Below are positions 1-8,497 of a stretch of DNA of 13,932 nt, piece by piece (position 1 is the stretch's first letter; the number at the start of each line of letters is the position of its first letter). This DNA is from JACZQZ01 sp046756945 (lineage in GTDB: Bacteria; Pseudomonadota; Alphaproteobacteria; Rhodospirillales; 2-02-FULL-58-16). Below the pieces are notes generated by a model that was not told where the DNA came from, made no database searches, and saw nothing but the letters and a program-made list of their open reading frames with translations. The position numbers were made by a program, and so were the translations under genes. The DNA lies in contig JBHHXI010000081.1 in the NCBI GenBank assembly GCA_046756945.1, positions 1-13,932 of the forward strand. The letters are read 5' to 3'.

Positions 1-2
1 CC

Positions 3-230
3 GCCCCGGCCGCAATCCAGCCGGCCAAAGAGCAAAAGAAACCCGCCCCGGCCGCGGACGAACCGCTTGAAACCAGGCAACTGCTCCCGGGCCTGGAACA
101 AATCCGGCGCAGGCAGCTGCTCGAGGAATCCCGATCAGGCCTGACCACCCAGTCCGGTGAGACGCCTGAAGATTCTACCGTATTGTTCCCGCGCCTGGAG
201 GAGATCCGGCGCCGGCGGCGTTTCGAATAG
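3..230 (+). CDS. C-terminal fragment of an unidentified protein
   Basis: An open frame enters from the left edge (frame 3) and ends at a TAG at 228-230, giving the last 75 residues of a protein whose start lies outside the window. The first 20 residues are Ala/Pro/Lys rich (APAAIQPAKEQKKPAPAA), like a flexible linker. The rest holds two related copies of the pattern L-L/F-P-x-L-E-x-I-R-R-R (fragment residues 27-37 and 61-71), so the tail is strongly basic and probably has two short amphipathic helices. Codon use is GC rich as in neighbouring genes. I do not recognise the family. It is co-directional with bpt, 88 bp upstream of the bpt start. That it is coding is inferred from the open frame and the internally repeated peptide motif. 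Confidence 0.5.
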   Translation, partial: APAAIQPAKEQKKPAPAADEPLETRQLLPGLEQIRRRQLLEESRSGLTTQSGETPEDSTVLFPRLEEIRRRRRFE

Positions 231-257
231 ATCGCCCTCATATAAAACGGGCGGTTT
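231..257 (+). terminator. weak hairpin, possible terminator of the left-edge gene
   Basis: Immediately after the TAG of the left-edge frame, ATCGCCC (231-237) can pair with GGGCGGT (249-255) across an 11-nt A/T-rich loop, with one U-G pair, and is followed by only three T. The stem is short and the T run minimal, so this is a marginal intrinsic terminator. The loop also contains TATAAA (241-246), but no -35 hexamer sits at the right distance. Confidence 0.25.
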
Positions 258-318
258 CCGAAAATCGGCAAAATATGGTATCTGGGAGGTGCCCGGCGGC
301 GGTTGGCCTTTGCCCGAA

Positions 319-1074
319 ATGAAGCACAAATCCTTTCACAGCACGCAGTTCTTTTTCGCCACCGCGCCCATGCCGTGTCCGTATCTTCCCGGGCGGGTCG
401 AACGCCGGGTGGTAACGGAACTGGTGGGCCGCGACGTGGCCGCCCTGCATGACGCGCTCTCCCTGGCCGGATACCGGCGCAGTCACGGCATCGCCTACGC
501 GCCGGCCTGCCCCGACTGCACGGCCTGCGTCGCGGCGCGGATCGTCGTCGACGGGTTCACGCCCTCGCGCTCCCAGCGCCGGGTGTGGAAAATCAACGCC
601 GCGGTCCAGGCGGCAGAGACGCAGCGCCTGGCCACGGAAGAACAGTTTGCCCTTTTCGCCGCCTACCAGAATTCCCGGCACGCCGACGGCGAAATGGCGA
701 CGATGAACTTTCTCGACTACCGGGCGCTGGTCGAAGACAACCCCGTGGACACCGCGATCGTGGAATTCCGCGACCCCGACCACAGCCTGCTCGGGACCTG
801 CGTCGTGGACCGTCTCGCCAGCGGGTTGTCGGCGGTCTACAGCTTTTTCGACCCGGCGCTCGGCCGGCGCAGCCTCGGGACCTACATGGTCCTTTGGATG
901 GTGGAACGGGCGAGGGCCCGGGGTCTCCAATATGTGTATCTGGGCTTCTGGGTCGCCGACTGCGCGAAGATGTCTTATAAGGCCAGCTTCCAGCCCCTGG
1001 AGGGATACACGCCTAAGGGGTGGCGGCCCCTGCGGCGCGGGGAATGGCCAAACGCGCCGGCGCCGGAAGCCTGA
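319..1074 (+). CDS. bpt: Aspartate/glutamate leucyltransferase (Bpt, ATE family)
   Basis: This enzyme transfers leucine from Leu-tRNA to proteins with N-terminal Asp or Glu, marking them for ClpS/ClpAP degradation (bacterial N-end rule; known for the family). The 251-residue product has the usual length. The N-terminal ATE domain shows FFFATAPMPCPYLPGR (11-26) and the Cys cluster CPDCTAC (C64, C67, C70) within GYRRSHGIAYAPACPDC. The C-terminal domain shows YSFFDP, RSLGTYMVLWM and YVYLGFWVADCAKMSYKASFQP. I chose the ATG at 319 because family similarity begins at MKHKSFHSTQFFF. The frame is open back to 157, but that extension looks unlike the family. A GGGAGGT at 284-290 is too far (28 nt) to serve this ATG well. 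The stop is 20 bp from the end of parC, which converges on it. Separation from the arginyl-transferase variant rests on bacterial origin. Confidence 0.93.
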   Translation: MKHKSFHSTQFFFATAPMPCPYLPGRVERRVVTELVGRDVAALHDALSLAGYRRSHGIAYAPACPDCTACVAARIVVDGFTPSRSQRRVWKINAAVQAAETQRLATEEQFALFAAYQNSRHADGEMATMNFLDYRALVEDNPVDTAIVEFRDPDHSLLGTCVVDRLASGLSAVYSFFDPALGRRSLGTYMVLWMVERARARGLQYVYLGFWVADCAKMSYKASFQPLEGYTPKGWRPLRRGEWPNAPAPEA

Positions 1075-1094
1075 AGCCTACGTCGTGACCTCGC

Positions 1095-3338
<2,244 letters not shown>

Positions 3339-3378
3339 GGTGGTCCTTGGTCTGTCATTGCCTGGTCAGCTACTAGAT

Positions 3379-3406
3379 ATAGTATCCCATCTCGCGGAAT
3401 GGTCAA
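3379..3406 (-). promoter_or_regulatory. Predicted sigma-70 type promoter of parC
   Basis: On the minus strand TTGACC (3406-3401) is followed after 16 bp by TACTAT (3384-3379). The shifted hexamer ACTATA gives 17 bp. The -10 end is 41 bp from the parC ATG, leaving a leader of roughly 30 nt that includes the AAGGA ribosome site. This is an AT-rich patch in GC-rich surroundings, which supports a real promoter, but the -10 matches only four of six consensus bases. Confidence 0.5.
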
Positions 3407-3553
3407 TCCGTCGCGTTTGACGCGGAATCGTCTGTCATCGCCGGCCACCCCGCGCGTGTTGAACGGCGGCTTCGGAACAGATGGGATGGTGTCGCGCGTT
3501 TTTCCAATTCCCGGCGCCACGGTGGCCGCCGCGGCGACCGGGATTTCCGCCGA

Positions 3554-4318
3554 TCACCCGCCGTCCCGGGGCCGGCGGGTGCGCTGGCGCTTTCCCGGGG
3601 CGGGCGGGCCCAGCCGCCCGGCCAGGCGCAGCCGCGCCGGCGGCGGCGGACGGTCGCGCTGGCCGAACACGTGGCGCTCCAGGAAATAGCCGGTGAGCCT
3701 CATCCCGTCCGCCACCTGGCCGGCGTCCCCCGCCTCCCCCTCGGCGAGCAGAAAGGGCGGCAGCGCCAGGAGCCTGGCCTTGTAGGGCTGCGCCGCCGCC
3801 CGGGAAACGGCGCGCCCGGACCTGGGCGACACGTAGGCCAGTTGGTCCCTCCGCCCGGTGGCGGCACACCGGCTGAGGTCGAGGCCGAAGCCCAGTTCCC
3901 GGAGCAGGCCCAGCTCCCACTTGACATAGGCGGACGGCCAGGCATCGCTCTCCAGCGCCCCGAGAAACGCCACCAGCCCGTCGAACACGGCGGCGTGGGG
4001 CTGGCGCTCGGGCAGGGCCGCCTCGACGACGGCGCAGGCGGCGCTCAGCCCCGCCAGGCGCGGCGGATCGTCGAGCAGGGCGGCGGCGAAGGCAGCGGTC
4101 AGTTCGCAGGTGAATGTGCCCAGATGCTCGGACAACCGGGCGCGCCAGCGGGCCTCGACCCGGTTGCCCGGCTGCAGGACGCCGCGCGCCCGTTTCCCCG
4201 CCCCGCCCCGCACCAGCCCGGCATGGAGACCGTGGGCCCGTGTCAGCAGGGTGAGGATGGCCGAGGTCTCCCCGTGCTTGCGGGCGGAAAGCACGATCCC
4301 AGCGTCGTTCCACTCCAT
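3554..4318 (-). CDS. recO: DNA repair protein RecO
   Basis: RecO works with RecR and RecF to load RecA onto SSB-coated single-stranded DNA in gap repair. The 254-residue product has the family layout. It has an N-terminal OB fold starting MEWNDAGIVLSARKHGETSAILTLLT, with HGETSAI as the RecO hallmark, then GLVRGGAGKRARGVLQPGN and a helical C-terminal domain. The LSRCAATGRRDQLAYVSPRSGRAVS stretch corresponds to the zinc-ribbon region, but only one Cys remains, so a zinc site is probably absent here. The last 40 residues are Pro/Arg/Ala rich and low in complexity. No clear ribosome site precedes the ATG at 4316-4318. It lies upstream of parC on the same strand and is divergent from the aminotransferase. 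In most relatives recO directly follows era; here it does not. Confidence 0.92.
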   Translation of the reverse strand: MEWNDAGIVLSARKHGETSAILTLLTRAHGLHAGLVRGGAGKRARGVLQPGNRVEARWRARLSEHLGTFTCELTAAFAAALLDDPPRLAGLSAACAVVEAALPERQPHAAVFDGLVAFLGALESDAWPSAYVKWELGLLRELGFGLDLSRCAATGRRDQLAYVSPRSGRAVSRAAAQPYKARLLALPPFLLAEGEAGDAGQVADGMRLTGYFLERHVFGQRDRPPPPARLRLAGRLGPPAPGKRQRTRRPRDGG

Positions 4319-4348
4319 GGCGCCAGTTTAACCGAAGGCCGGGCGCCC

Positions 4349-4377
4349 ATGACAGGAAACGGCAACGGTCCTATAAA
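4349..4377 (+). promoter_or_regulatory. Predicted sigma-70 type promoter of the aminotransferase gene
   Basis: ATGACA (4349-4354, five of six bases of TTGACA) and TATAAA (4372-4377, five of six of TATAAT) are separated by exactly 17 bp. This is the best promoter match in the window. It lies 31 bp in front of the divergent recO start and would begin transcription near 4384, about 75 nt before the TTG start proposed for the aminotransferase. Confidence 0.6.
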
Positions 4378-4446
4378 GGGGACACTGCGGGGTCACGGGC
4401 CGTGGCGCGGCCGGGGCCGGGCCGGGGCCTGGCCGGGCCGGCGAAC

Positions 4447-4455
4447 GGGGGAAAG
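4447..4455 (+). promoter_or_regulatory. Ribosome binding site supporting the TTG start at 4459
   Basis: GGGGGAAAG lies just before a TTG codon at 4459-4461; its purine core ends about six bases from the codon. This favours TTG 4459 over the GTG at 4402, whose added 19 residues (MARPGPGRGLAGPANGGKR) look like translated GC-rich leader, and over the ATG at 4501, which would remove 14 plausible residues. Confidence 0.45.
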
Positions 4456-4458
4456 CGG

Positions 4459-5847
4459 TTGCGGGAAAACTTCACCTTTTCGAACCGGCACCTGGACCTG
4501 ATGGGGCGGGACGCCGAGTCCGTGCTCGGGTGGCGCTACCAGCCCAGGATCATCTTCTGCCGCGGCCGGGGAGTGCTGATCACCGACGTCGACGGCAACG
4601 ATTACTACGACATGAGCTCGGGGATGATGTCGCTGGTCCTCGGCCATTCGCACCCCGAACTGACCGAGACGATCAGGGAACAGGCGGAACGCTTCGTCCA
4701 TGAATCGTCCTGGTATTCCAACCCCTGGGCGATCGAGTTCGCGGAACTGATCGGCAGCACCCTGCCCGGCGATCTCAGTGTCGTCAACTTCGCCGTGACC
4801 GGCTCCGAGGCCAACGAAGTCGCCATGCGCATGGCGATCAGCGCCACCGGCAGGTTCGACATCGTCTCGGTCATCCGCGGCCTGCACGGGGGCTCCCTGG
4901 CGGTCGAGGCGCTGACCACCGTCGGCGGCGGGCGCCGGCGCGGCCTCGGGCCGCTGATGATCCCGGCCAAGGCCAACGCCATACTGCCGCCGTTCTGCTA
5001 CCGGTGCCCGGTCAACCTCGAATACCCGTCGTGCGACGTCGCCTGCCTGGGATCCAGCGAGGATTTGTTGGAGCACCTCACCAGCAAGGACGTCGCCGCC
5101 ATCATGGCCGAACCGATGATGGTCGCCGGCGGCATGATCGTGCCGCCGGCCGAGTGGCTGCCCCGGCTCAAGGAGATGGCGGCACGCTGGGGGGGCCTGC
5201 TCGTTCTCGACGAGGCGCAGCTGGCGCCGGGGCGGACCGGCGCGCTCTGGGGTTTCGAGCACAGCGACGTGGCGCCGGACATCGTCACCTTTGCCAAGGG
5301 GATGACCGCCGGCATGGCGATCTGCGGCGCCGTCACCACGCCCGAGATCGCCGAACGGGCGGCCGGAAATCTGGGTGTACCGTGGTCCGGCACCTACCCC
5401 GGGGACCCGTTGCCGGCCGCGGTCGCCCTGAAGAGCCTGCAGATCGTCCTGCGCGACAACCTGACCGGGCGCGCCCGGGACCTGGGCGGGTTCCTGCGCC
5501 GGCGCCTCGACGGCCTGAGGGACAGGTTCGACTGCATCGGCGACGTGCGCGGCCGGGGCCTTTACCAGATGCTCGACATCGTCACCGGCAAGGACGCCAA
5601 GACCCCCGACCCGGCGATGGCGGAACGGATCCGCTACAACGCGATGTTGGCCGGGGCGGCCTTCATCTGCGTGAAGAATTTCATCCGCGTATGCCCGCCG
5701 CTGATCATCACCGAGGCGCAACTGGACGACGTCATCGGGCGGCTGGAAACGGCGATCGAGAGGTCCGTGGAAGGCCACCCCGGGGATATCGACTTCACCG
5801 CGTCGAGCTCCCTGGCGGCGGCCGGGGGGCCTCCAAGGGTGGCCTGA
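4459..5847 (+). CDS. Class-III PLP-dependent aminotransferase, dialkylglycine decarboxylase-like
   Basis: A fold-type I PLP enzyme of 462 residues from the TTG start. Visible landmarks are SSGMMSLVLGHSHPE (53-67), the phosphate-binding TGSEANE (114-120), DEAQLAPGRTG with the pyridine-nitrogen Asp D251, the Schiff-base lysine K280 in TFAKGMTAG, and R410 in IRVCPPL, expected to hold the substrate carboxylate. RFDCIGDVRGRGL (356-368) and DPLPAA are very close to 2,2-dialkylglycine decarboxylase as I recall it. However, M56 replaces its Gln52 and L142 replaces its Trp138, so ordinary transamination is more likely than decarboxylation. A cluster C180-x2-C183-x8-C192-x3-C196 is seen in many class-III aminotransferases of unknown substrate. 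It lies upstream of and co-directional with an amino-acid importer, suggesting it handles the imported compound. The substrate is not predictable. GTG 4402 and ATG 4501 are alternative starts. Confidence 0.85.
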   Translation: MRENFTFSNRHLDLMGRDAESVLGWRYQPRIIFCRGRGVLITDVDGNDYYDMSSGMMSLVLGHSHPELTETIREQAERFVHESSWYSNPWAIEFAELIGSTLPGDLSVVNFAVTGSEANEVAMRMAISATGRFDIVSVIRGLHGGSLAVEALTTVGGGRRRGLGPLMIPAKANAILPPFCYRCPVNLEYPSCDVACLGSSEDLLEHLTSKDVAAIMAEPMMVAGGMIVPPAEWLPRLKEMAARWGGLLVLDEAQLAPGRTGALWGFEHSDVAPDIVTFAKGMTAGMAICGAVTTPEIAERAAGNLGVPWSGTYPGDPLPAAVALKSLQIVLRDNLTGRARDLGGFLRRRLDGLRDRFDCIGDVRGRGLYQMLDIVTGKDAKTPDPAMAERIRYNAMLAGAAFICVKNFIRVCPPLIITEAQLDDVIGRLETAIERSVEGHPGDIDFTASSSLAAAGGPPRVA

Positions 5848-5951
5848 CGAGGGGCATGCGGGGGCCGGACGAGTAATCGCGGCGGCGGATTGAAATGCCG
5901 CACGCCGTTGCCGACGGTAAGAATTGAGGGGACAGTCCGAAACATTGGGGC

Positions 5952-5980
5952 TGGAAAACCGCGCATTACCAGCGTATTAA
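5952..5980 (+). promoter_or_regulatory. Candidate promoter region of gltI
   Basis: The 182-bp gap before gltI turns AT-rich from about 5940. TGGAAA (5952-5957) and TATTAA (5975-5980) are separated by 17 bp, each matching four or five consensus bases. Further down are TAATAG and the ribosome site GGGAGGA (6018-6024) five bases before the gltI ATG. An independent promoter is likely because the gap is long and base composition shifts, but the exact hexamers are uncertain. Nothing else is recognisable in the gap. Confidence 0.35.
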
Positions 5981-6029
5981 TGCAGAGAAATAATAGTTTG
6001 CCATAAAGCCAGATATTGGGAGGATCAAC

Positions 6030-6917
6030 ATGTTGAAGAAACTGGCCATTCTCGTTGCCGCCGTTTTCGCCTTCGGCACCGCCGATGCGAATGCGGCCGA
6101 ACTTTACGGCACACTCAAGAAAATCAAGGATTCGGGACAGATCGTCATGGGTCACCGCGAGGCCTCGGTTCCGTTCGCCTACATGGGCCCCGACGGCAAG
6201 CCGGTCGGCTACACGGTCGAACTCTGCTACAGGGTCATCGATAAGGTCAAAAAAACGCTCAAGATGCCGAACCTTAAGGTCAAGCTGGTGCCGGTCACCT
6301 CGCAGACCCGTATTCCGCTGTTGGCCAACGGCACCATCGACATCGAGTGCGGCTCCACCACCAACAACCTGACCCGCTCGAAGCAGATCGACTACCTCGC
6401 CGTCACCTTCATCACCGGCACCAAACTGGGGGTCAAGAAGGGTTCCGGCATCAAGGAGATCGAAGACCTCGACGGCAAGGCCATCGCGCTCTCGTTGGGC
6501 ACCACAAACGAAAAGGCGATCAAAAGGGTGGCCAAGGCCAAGGGCCTGAAGATCAAGTACCACATGGTCAAGGACCACCCGCAGGGCTGGCTGGCGCTGA
6601 GCACCGGTCGCGTCGACGCCTACGCGACCGACCACTCTCTGTTGGCTGGCTTGATCACCTCGGCGAAGAATCCTTCGAAGTACGAAATCGTCGGACGGTT
6701 CCTCAGCTACGATCCCTACAGCATCATGGTCCGGCGCGATGATTCGGCCATGCGGCTCCTGGGCAACTCGGTGTTGGCCGACCTGATGCGTTCCGGTGAG
6801 ATCCTCGCTATATACGATAAGTGGTTCACCAAGAAGATCCCTGGCAAGCCGGCGGTAAAGCTGCCGCTGAGTTCCACCCTGAAAGTAGCTTTCGAAGTCC
6901 AGGCCCTGCCTTACTAG
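6030..6917 (+). CDS. gltI: Periplasmic glutamate/aspartate-type amino-acid binding protein
   Basis: This is the solute-binding component of a polar amino-acid ABC importer. The 295-residue product starts with a Sec signal peptide: MLKK, a hydrophobic core to about residue 16, then ANAA before ELYG, giving predicted cleavage after A22 or A23. The mature part matches enteric GltI closely at GHREASVPFAY (41-51), TSQTRIPLLANGT (90-102), ECGSTTNN (106-113), LGTTNE (156-161), KDH (181-183) and TDHSLLAG (200-207). The equivalents of the ligand contacts I recall from enteric GltI (R43, S91, R94, S109, T111, H183, D201) are all present. An acidic amino acid is therefore the best-supported ligand. A perfect GGGAGGA ribosome site and AT-rich leader suggest strong expression. 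It is followed by a hairpin that should reduce expression of the downstream permeases, as is common for binding proteins. Confidence 0.92.
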   Translation: MLKKLAILVAAVFAFGTADANAAELYGTLKKIKDSGQIVMGHREASVPFAYMGPDGKPVGYTVELCYRVIDKVKKTLKMPNLKVKLVPVTSQTRIPLLANGTIDIECGSTTNNLTRSKQIDYLAVTFITGTKLGVKKGSGIKEIEDLDGKAIALSLGTTNEKAIKRVAKAKGLKIKYHMVKDHPQGWLALSTGRVDAYATDHSLLAGLITSAKNPSKYEIVGRFLSYDPYSIMVRRDDSAMRLLGNSVLADLMRSGEILAIYDKWFTKKIPGKPAVKLPLSSTLKVAFEVQALPY

Positions 6918-6930
6918 GCCTTGATCCTGG

Positions 6931-6961
6931 ACCGGGAGGCGTGAAAGCGCCTCCCGGTTTT
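6931..6961 (+). terminator. Strong hairpin with GAAA loop between gltI and gltJ
   Basis: ACCGGGAGGCG (6931-6941) pairs perfectly with CGCCTCCCGGT (6948-6958). A T-G pair (6942/6947) closes a GAAA tetraloop (6943-6946), and TTTT (6958-6961) overlaps the end of the stem, followed by CC. It starts 13 bp after the gltI stop and ends 29 bp before the gltJ start. It can act as a partial intrinsic terminator and as a 3' stabiliser of a gltI-only mRNA, giving more binding protein than membrane components. Confidence 0.8.
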
Positions 6962-6975
6962 CCTTGCCCGGCGGT

Positions 6976-6981
6976 GGAGGT
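6976..6981 (+). promoter_or_regulatory. Ribosome binding site deciding the gltJ start
   Basis: A GGAGGT lies nine bases before the GTG at 6991 and fifteen before the ATG at 6997. Spacing favours GTG 6991, although family similarity (KYNWDW) begins at either. The upstream TTG at 6964 would place the site inside the gene. Confidence 0.5.
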
Positions 6982-6990
6982 GGCCCGCTC

Positions 6991-7836
6991 GTGGAGATGA
7001 AATACAACTGGGACTGGTCCGTCCTCCTTTGTCGACCGCCCGCGGATGATCCCGGCTCTGCCGCCGGAACTGGAACCGGCCCGTCCACCGGCGCCACGGA
7101 GTTCGGCGGCGGTGCCGGGCAGACTTTCGATACCGGGGCAGAGTGCGCTCAGCCCTACTTCGACTGGATTGTTTCGGGACTGGGCTGGACCGTCGTCGTC
7201 GCCATCTGCGCCTGGCTGATCACCTTTTCCCTAGGCTCCGTGGTCGGCGTCTCGCGAACGGTCGAGATCCGCTGGGTGCGCACCGTCGCCACCGCCTACG
7301 TGGAGCTCTTCCGCAACATCCCGCTCCTGGTGCAGATGTTCCTGTGGTTCTTCGTCGTGCCGGAACTTCTGCCCGAGGATGCGGGACGCTGGGTCAAGCG
7401 CGACCTGCCGTTGCCCGAATACTGGACCGCCATCGTGTGCCTGGGCATGTACCACGCGTCGCGCACCGCCGAGCAGGTGCGCGCCGGCATCGAGGCCATC
7501 CCCAGGGGACAGACCCAGGCCGGCCTGGCCATCGGCCTGACGCGCACGCAGGTCTACCGCTACGTCCTTCTGCCGGTCAGCTACCGCATCATCATTCCGC
7601 CGCTGACCAGCGATTTCATGGGCATCTTCAAGAACTCGTCGGTGGCGCTGACCATCGGCGTCCTCGAATTGACGGCGCAGAGCCGGCAGGTCGCCGAGTA
7701 CACCTTCAACATCTTCGAGGCGTTCACCGTCGCCACCGTGCTCTACATGATGGTGACACTGATCGTGGTCACCACCATGGGATTCGTCGAGAAGAAGGTC
7801 CACATCCCCGGCACCATCACCATGGGTGGTGATTGA
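6991..7836 (+). CDS. gltJ: Amino-acid ABC transporter permease (GltJ-type)
   Basis: One of two inner-membrane permeases of the importer. The 281-residue product opens with KYNWDW, as in GltJ, and has about five membrane segments, roughly at 64-88, 103-128, 143-160, 195-212 and 248-266. The ATPase-docking EAA loop is EAIPRGQTQAGLAIGLTRTQ (168-187) before YRYVLLP. AYVELFRNIPLLVQMFLWF and a VEKKV...PG tail match E. coli GltJ. It is longer than the roughly 246 residues of E. coli because residues 14-53 form a Gly/Ala/Thr/Pro-rich insert bounded by C14 and C52. Since family members have a periplasmic N-terminus, the insert should lie outside the membrane. GTG 6991 is chosen from the ribosome site; ATG 6997 is the alternative. 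Its stop is separated from the gltK ATG by a single base. Confidence 0.9.
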   Translation: MEMKYNWDWSVLLCRPPADDPGSAAGTGTGPSTGATEFGGGAGQTFDTGAECAQPYFDWIVSGLGWTVVVAICAWLITFSLGSVVGVSRTVEIRWVRTVATAYVELFRNIPLLVQMFLWFFVVPELLPEDAGRWVKRDLPLPEYWTAIVCLGMYHASRTAEQVRAGIEAIPRGQTQAGLAIGLTRTQVYRYVLLPVSYRIIIPPLTSDFMGIFKNSSVALTIGVLELTAQSRQVAEYTFNIFEAFTVATVLYMMVTLIVVTTMGFVEKKVHIPGTITMGGD

Positions 7837-7837
7837 C

Positions 7838-8497
7838 ATGTTCGTGGATTTTGATTTCCAGGTCATCGTCGATGCGGCCCCCATCTTGTGGCAGGGGATG
7901 CTGATCACTCTGCTGTTGACCGGCGTTGCCATTGTCGGCGGCATCCTCTTGGGAACGGTGCTGGCGCTGATGCGGCTGTCCCGGTTCGGGCCGCTGTCGT
8001 TCGTCGCCGGGCGTTACGTCGACGCCTTCCGCTCGACGCCGCTGATCCTGGTCATCTTCTGGTTTTATTTTGCCGTTCCCATCGTGGTCGGGCGCCCCAT
8101 CGGCGGCCTCTATTCGGTGTTGATCGCGTTCACGCTGTTCGAGGCGGCGTACTACTGCGAAATCATTCGCGCCGGCATCCAAAGCATCAGCCGGCCCCAA
8201 ATCCACGCCGGCCTGGCACTTGGCCTCACAAAGTGGCAGACCATGGGCTCGATCGTCCTGCCCCAGGCCTTCCGCAACATGGTGCCGGTGCTGTTGACCC
8301 AGGCCATCGTGCTCTTTCAGGATACCTCGCTGGTCTATGTGGTTGGGCTCAAGGACTTCCTCACCGCCGCCGACCTGGTTGCCGTCCGCGACAACCGGGT
8401 GGTGGAACTGTACTTCACCGCCGCGGTGGTCTACTTCGTGCTCTGCTTCATCGGCTCGTTGTGGGTCAAGAGGCTTCAAAGGCAGTACGCCATATGA
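7838..8497 (+). CDS. gltK: Amino-acid ABC transporter permease (GltK-type)
   Basis: The second permease, expected to pair with GltJ in the membrane. The 219-residue product has normal length and matches GltK along its whole sequence: FDFQVIVDAAPILWQGMLIT at the start, VDAFRSTPLILVIFWFYF (61-78), FEAAYYCEIIRAGIQSISRP (101-120), the EAA-loop segment HAGLALGLTKWQ (123-134), LPQAFRNMVPVLLTQAIVLFQDTSLVYVV and a final membrane helix ending in KRLQRQY. The usual SRGQ of the EAA region is SRPQ here. The ATG at 7838 begins one base after the gltJ stop, with a GGTGGTGA purine stretch as ribosome site; an in-frame GTG at 7826 would overlap gltJ. The stop TGA overlaps the gltL start (ATGA), implying coupled translation. 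Confidence 0.93.
   Translation: MFVDFDFQVIVDAAPILWQGMLITLLLTGVAIVGGILLGTVLALMRLSRFGPLSFVAGRYVDAFRSTPLILVIFWFYFAVPIVVGRPIGGLYSVLIAFTLFEAAYYCEIIRAGIQSISRPQIHAGLALGLTKWQTMGSIVLPQAFRNMVPVLLTQAIVLFQDTSLVYVVGLKDFLTAADLVAVRDNRVVELYFTAAVVYFVLCFIGSLWVKRLQRQYAI

Noticed and set aside
4402..4458. N-terminal extension of the aminotransferase from GTG 4402
   Set aside because: It adds a Gly/Pro/Arg low-complexity peptide, lies only about 18 bases after the predicted transcript start and lacks a ribosome site, whereas TTG 4459 has one.
3671..4501. 276-codon plus-strand frame over recO
   Set aside because: Shadow of recO; composition is Gly/Pro/Gln repetitive and it runs into the aminotransferase start region without a family match.
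4393..5778. 461-codon open frame antisense to the aminotransferase
   Set aside because: High-GC shadow frame with biased Arg/Gly/Asp/His composition and no motif.
5945..5970. Sigma-54 promoter before gltI
   Set aside because: The TGG at 5952 does not have GC at the required spacing, and no enhancer-like sites are visible.
5634..7097. 487-codon open frame antisense to gltI and flanks
   Set aside because: It spans the 3' end of the aminotransferase, an intergenic gap, gltI and the gltI-gltJ terminator; all conserved domains are on the plus strand.
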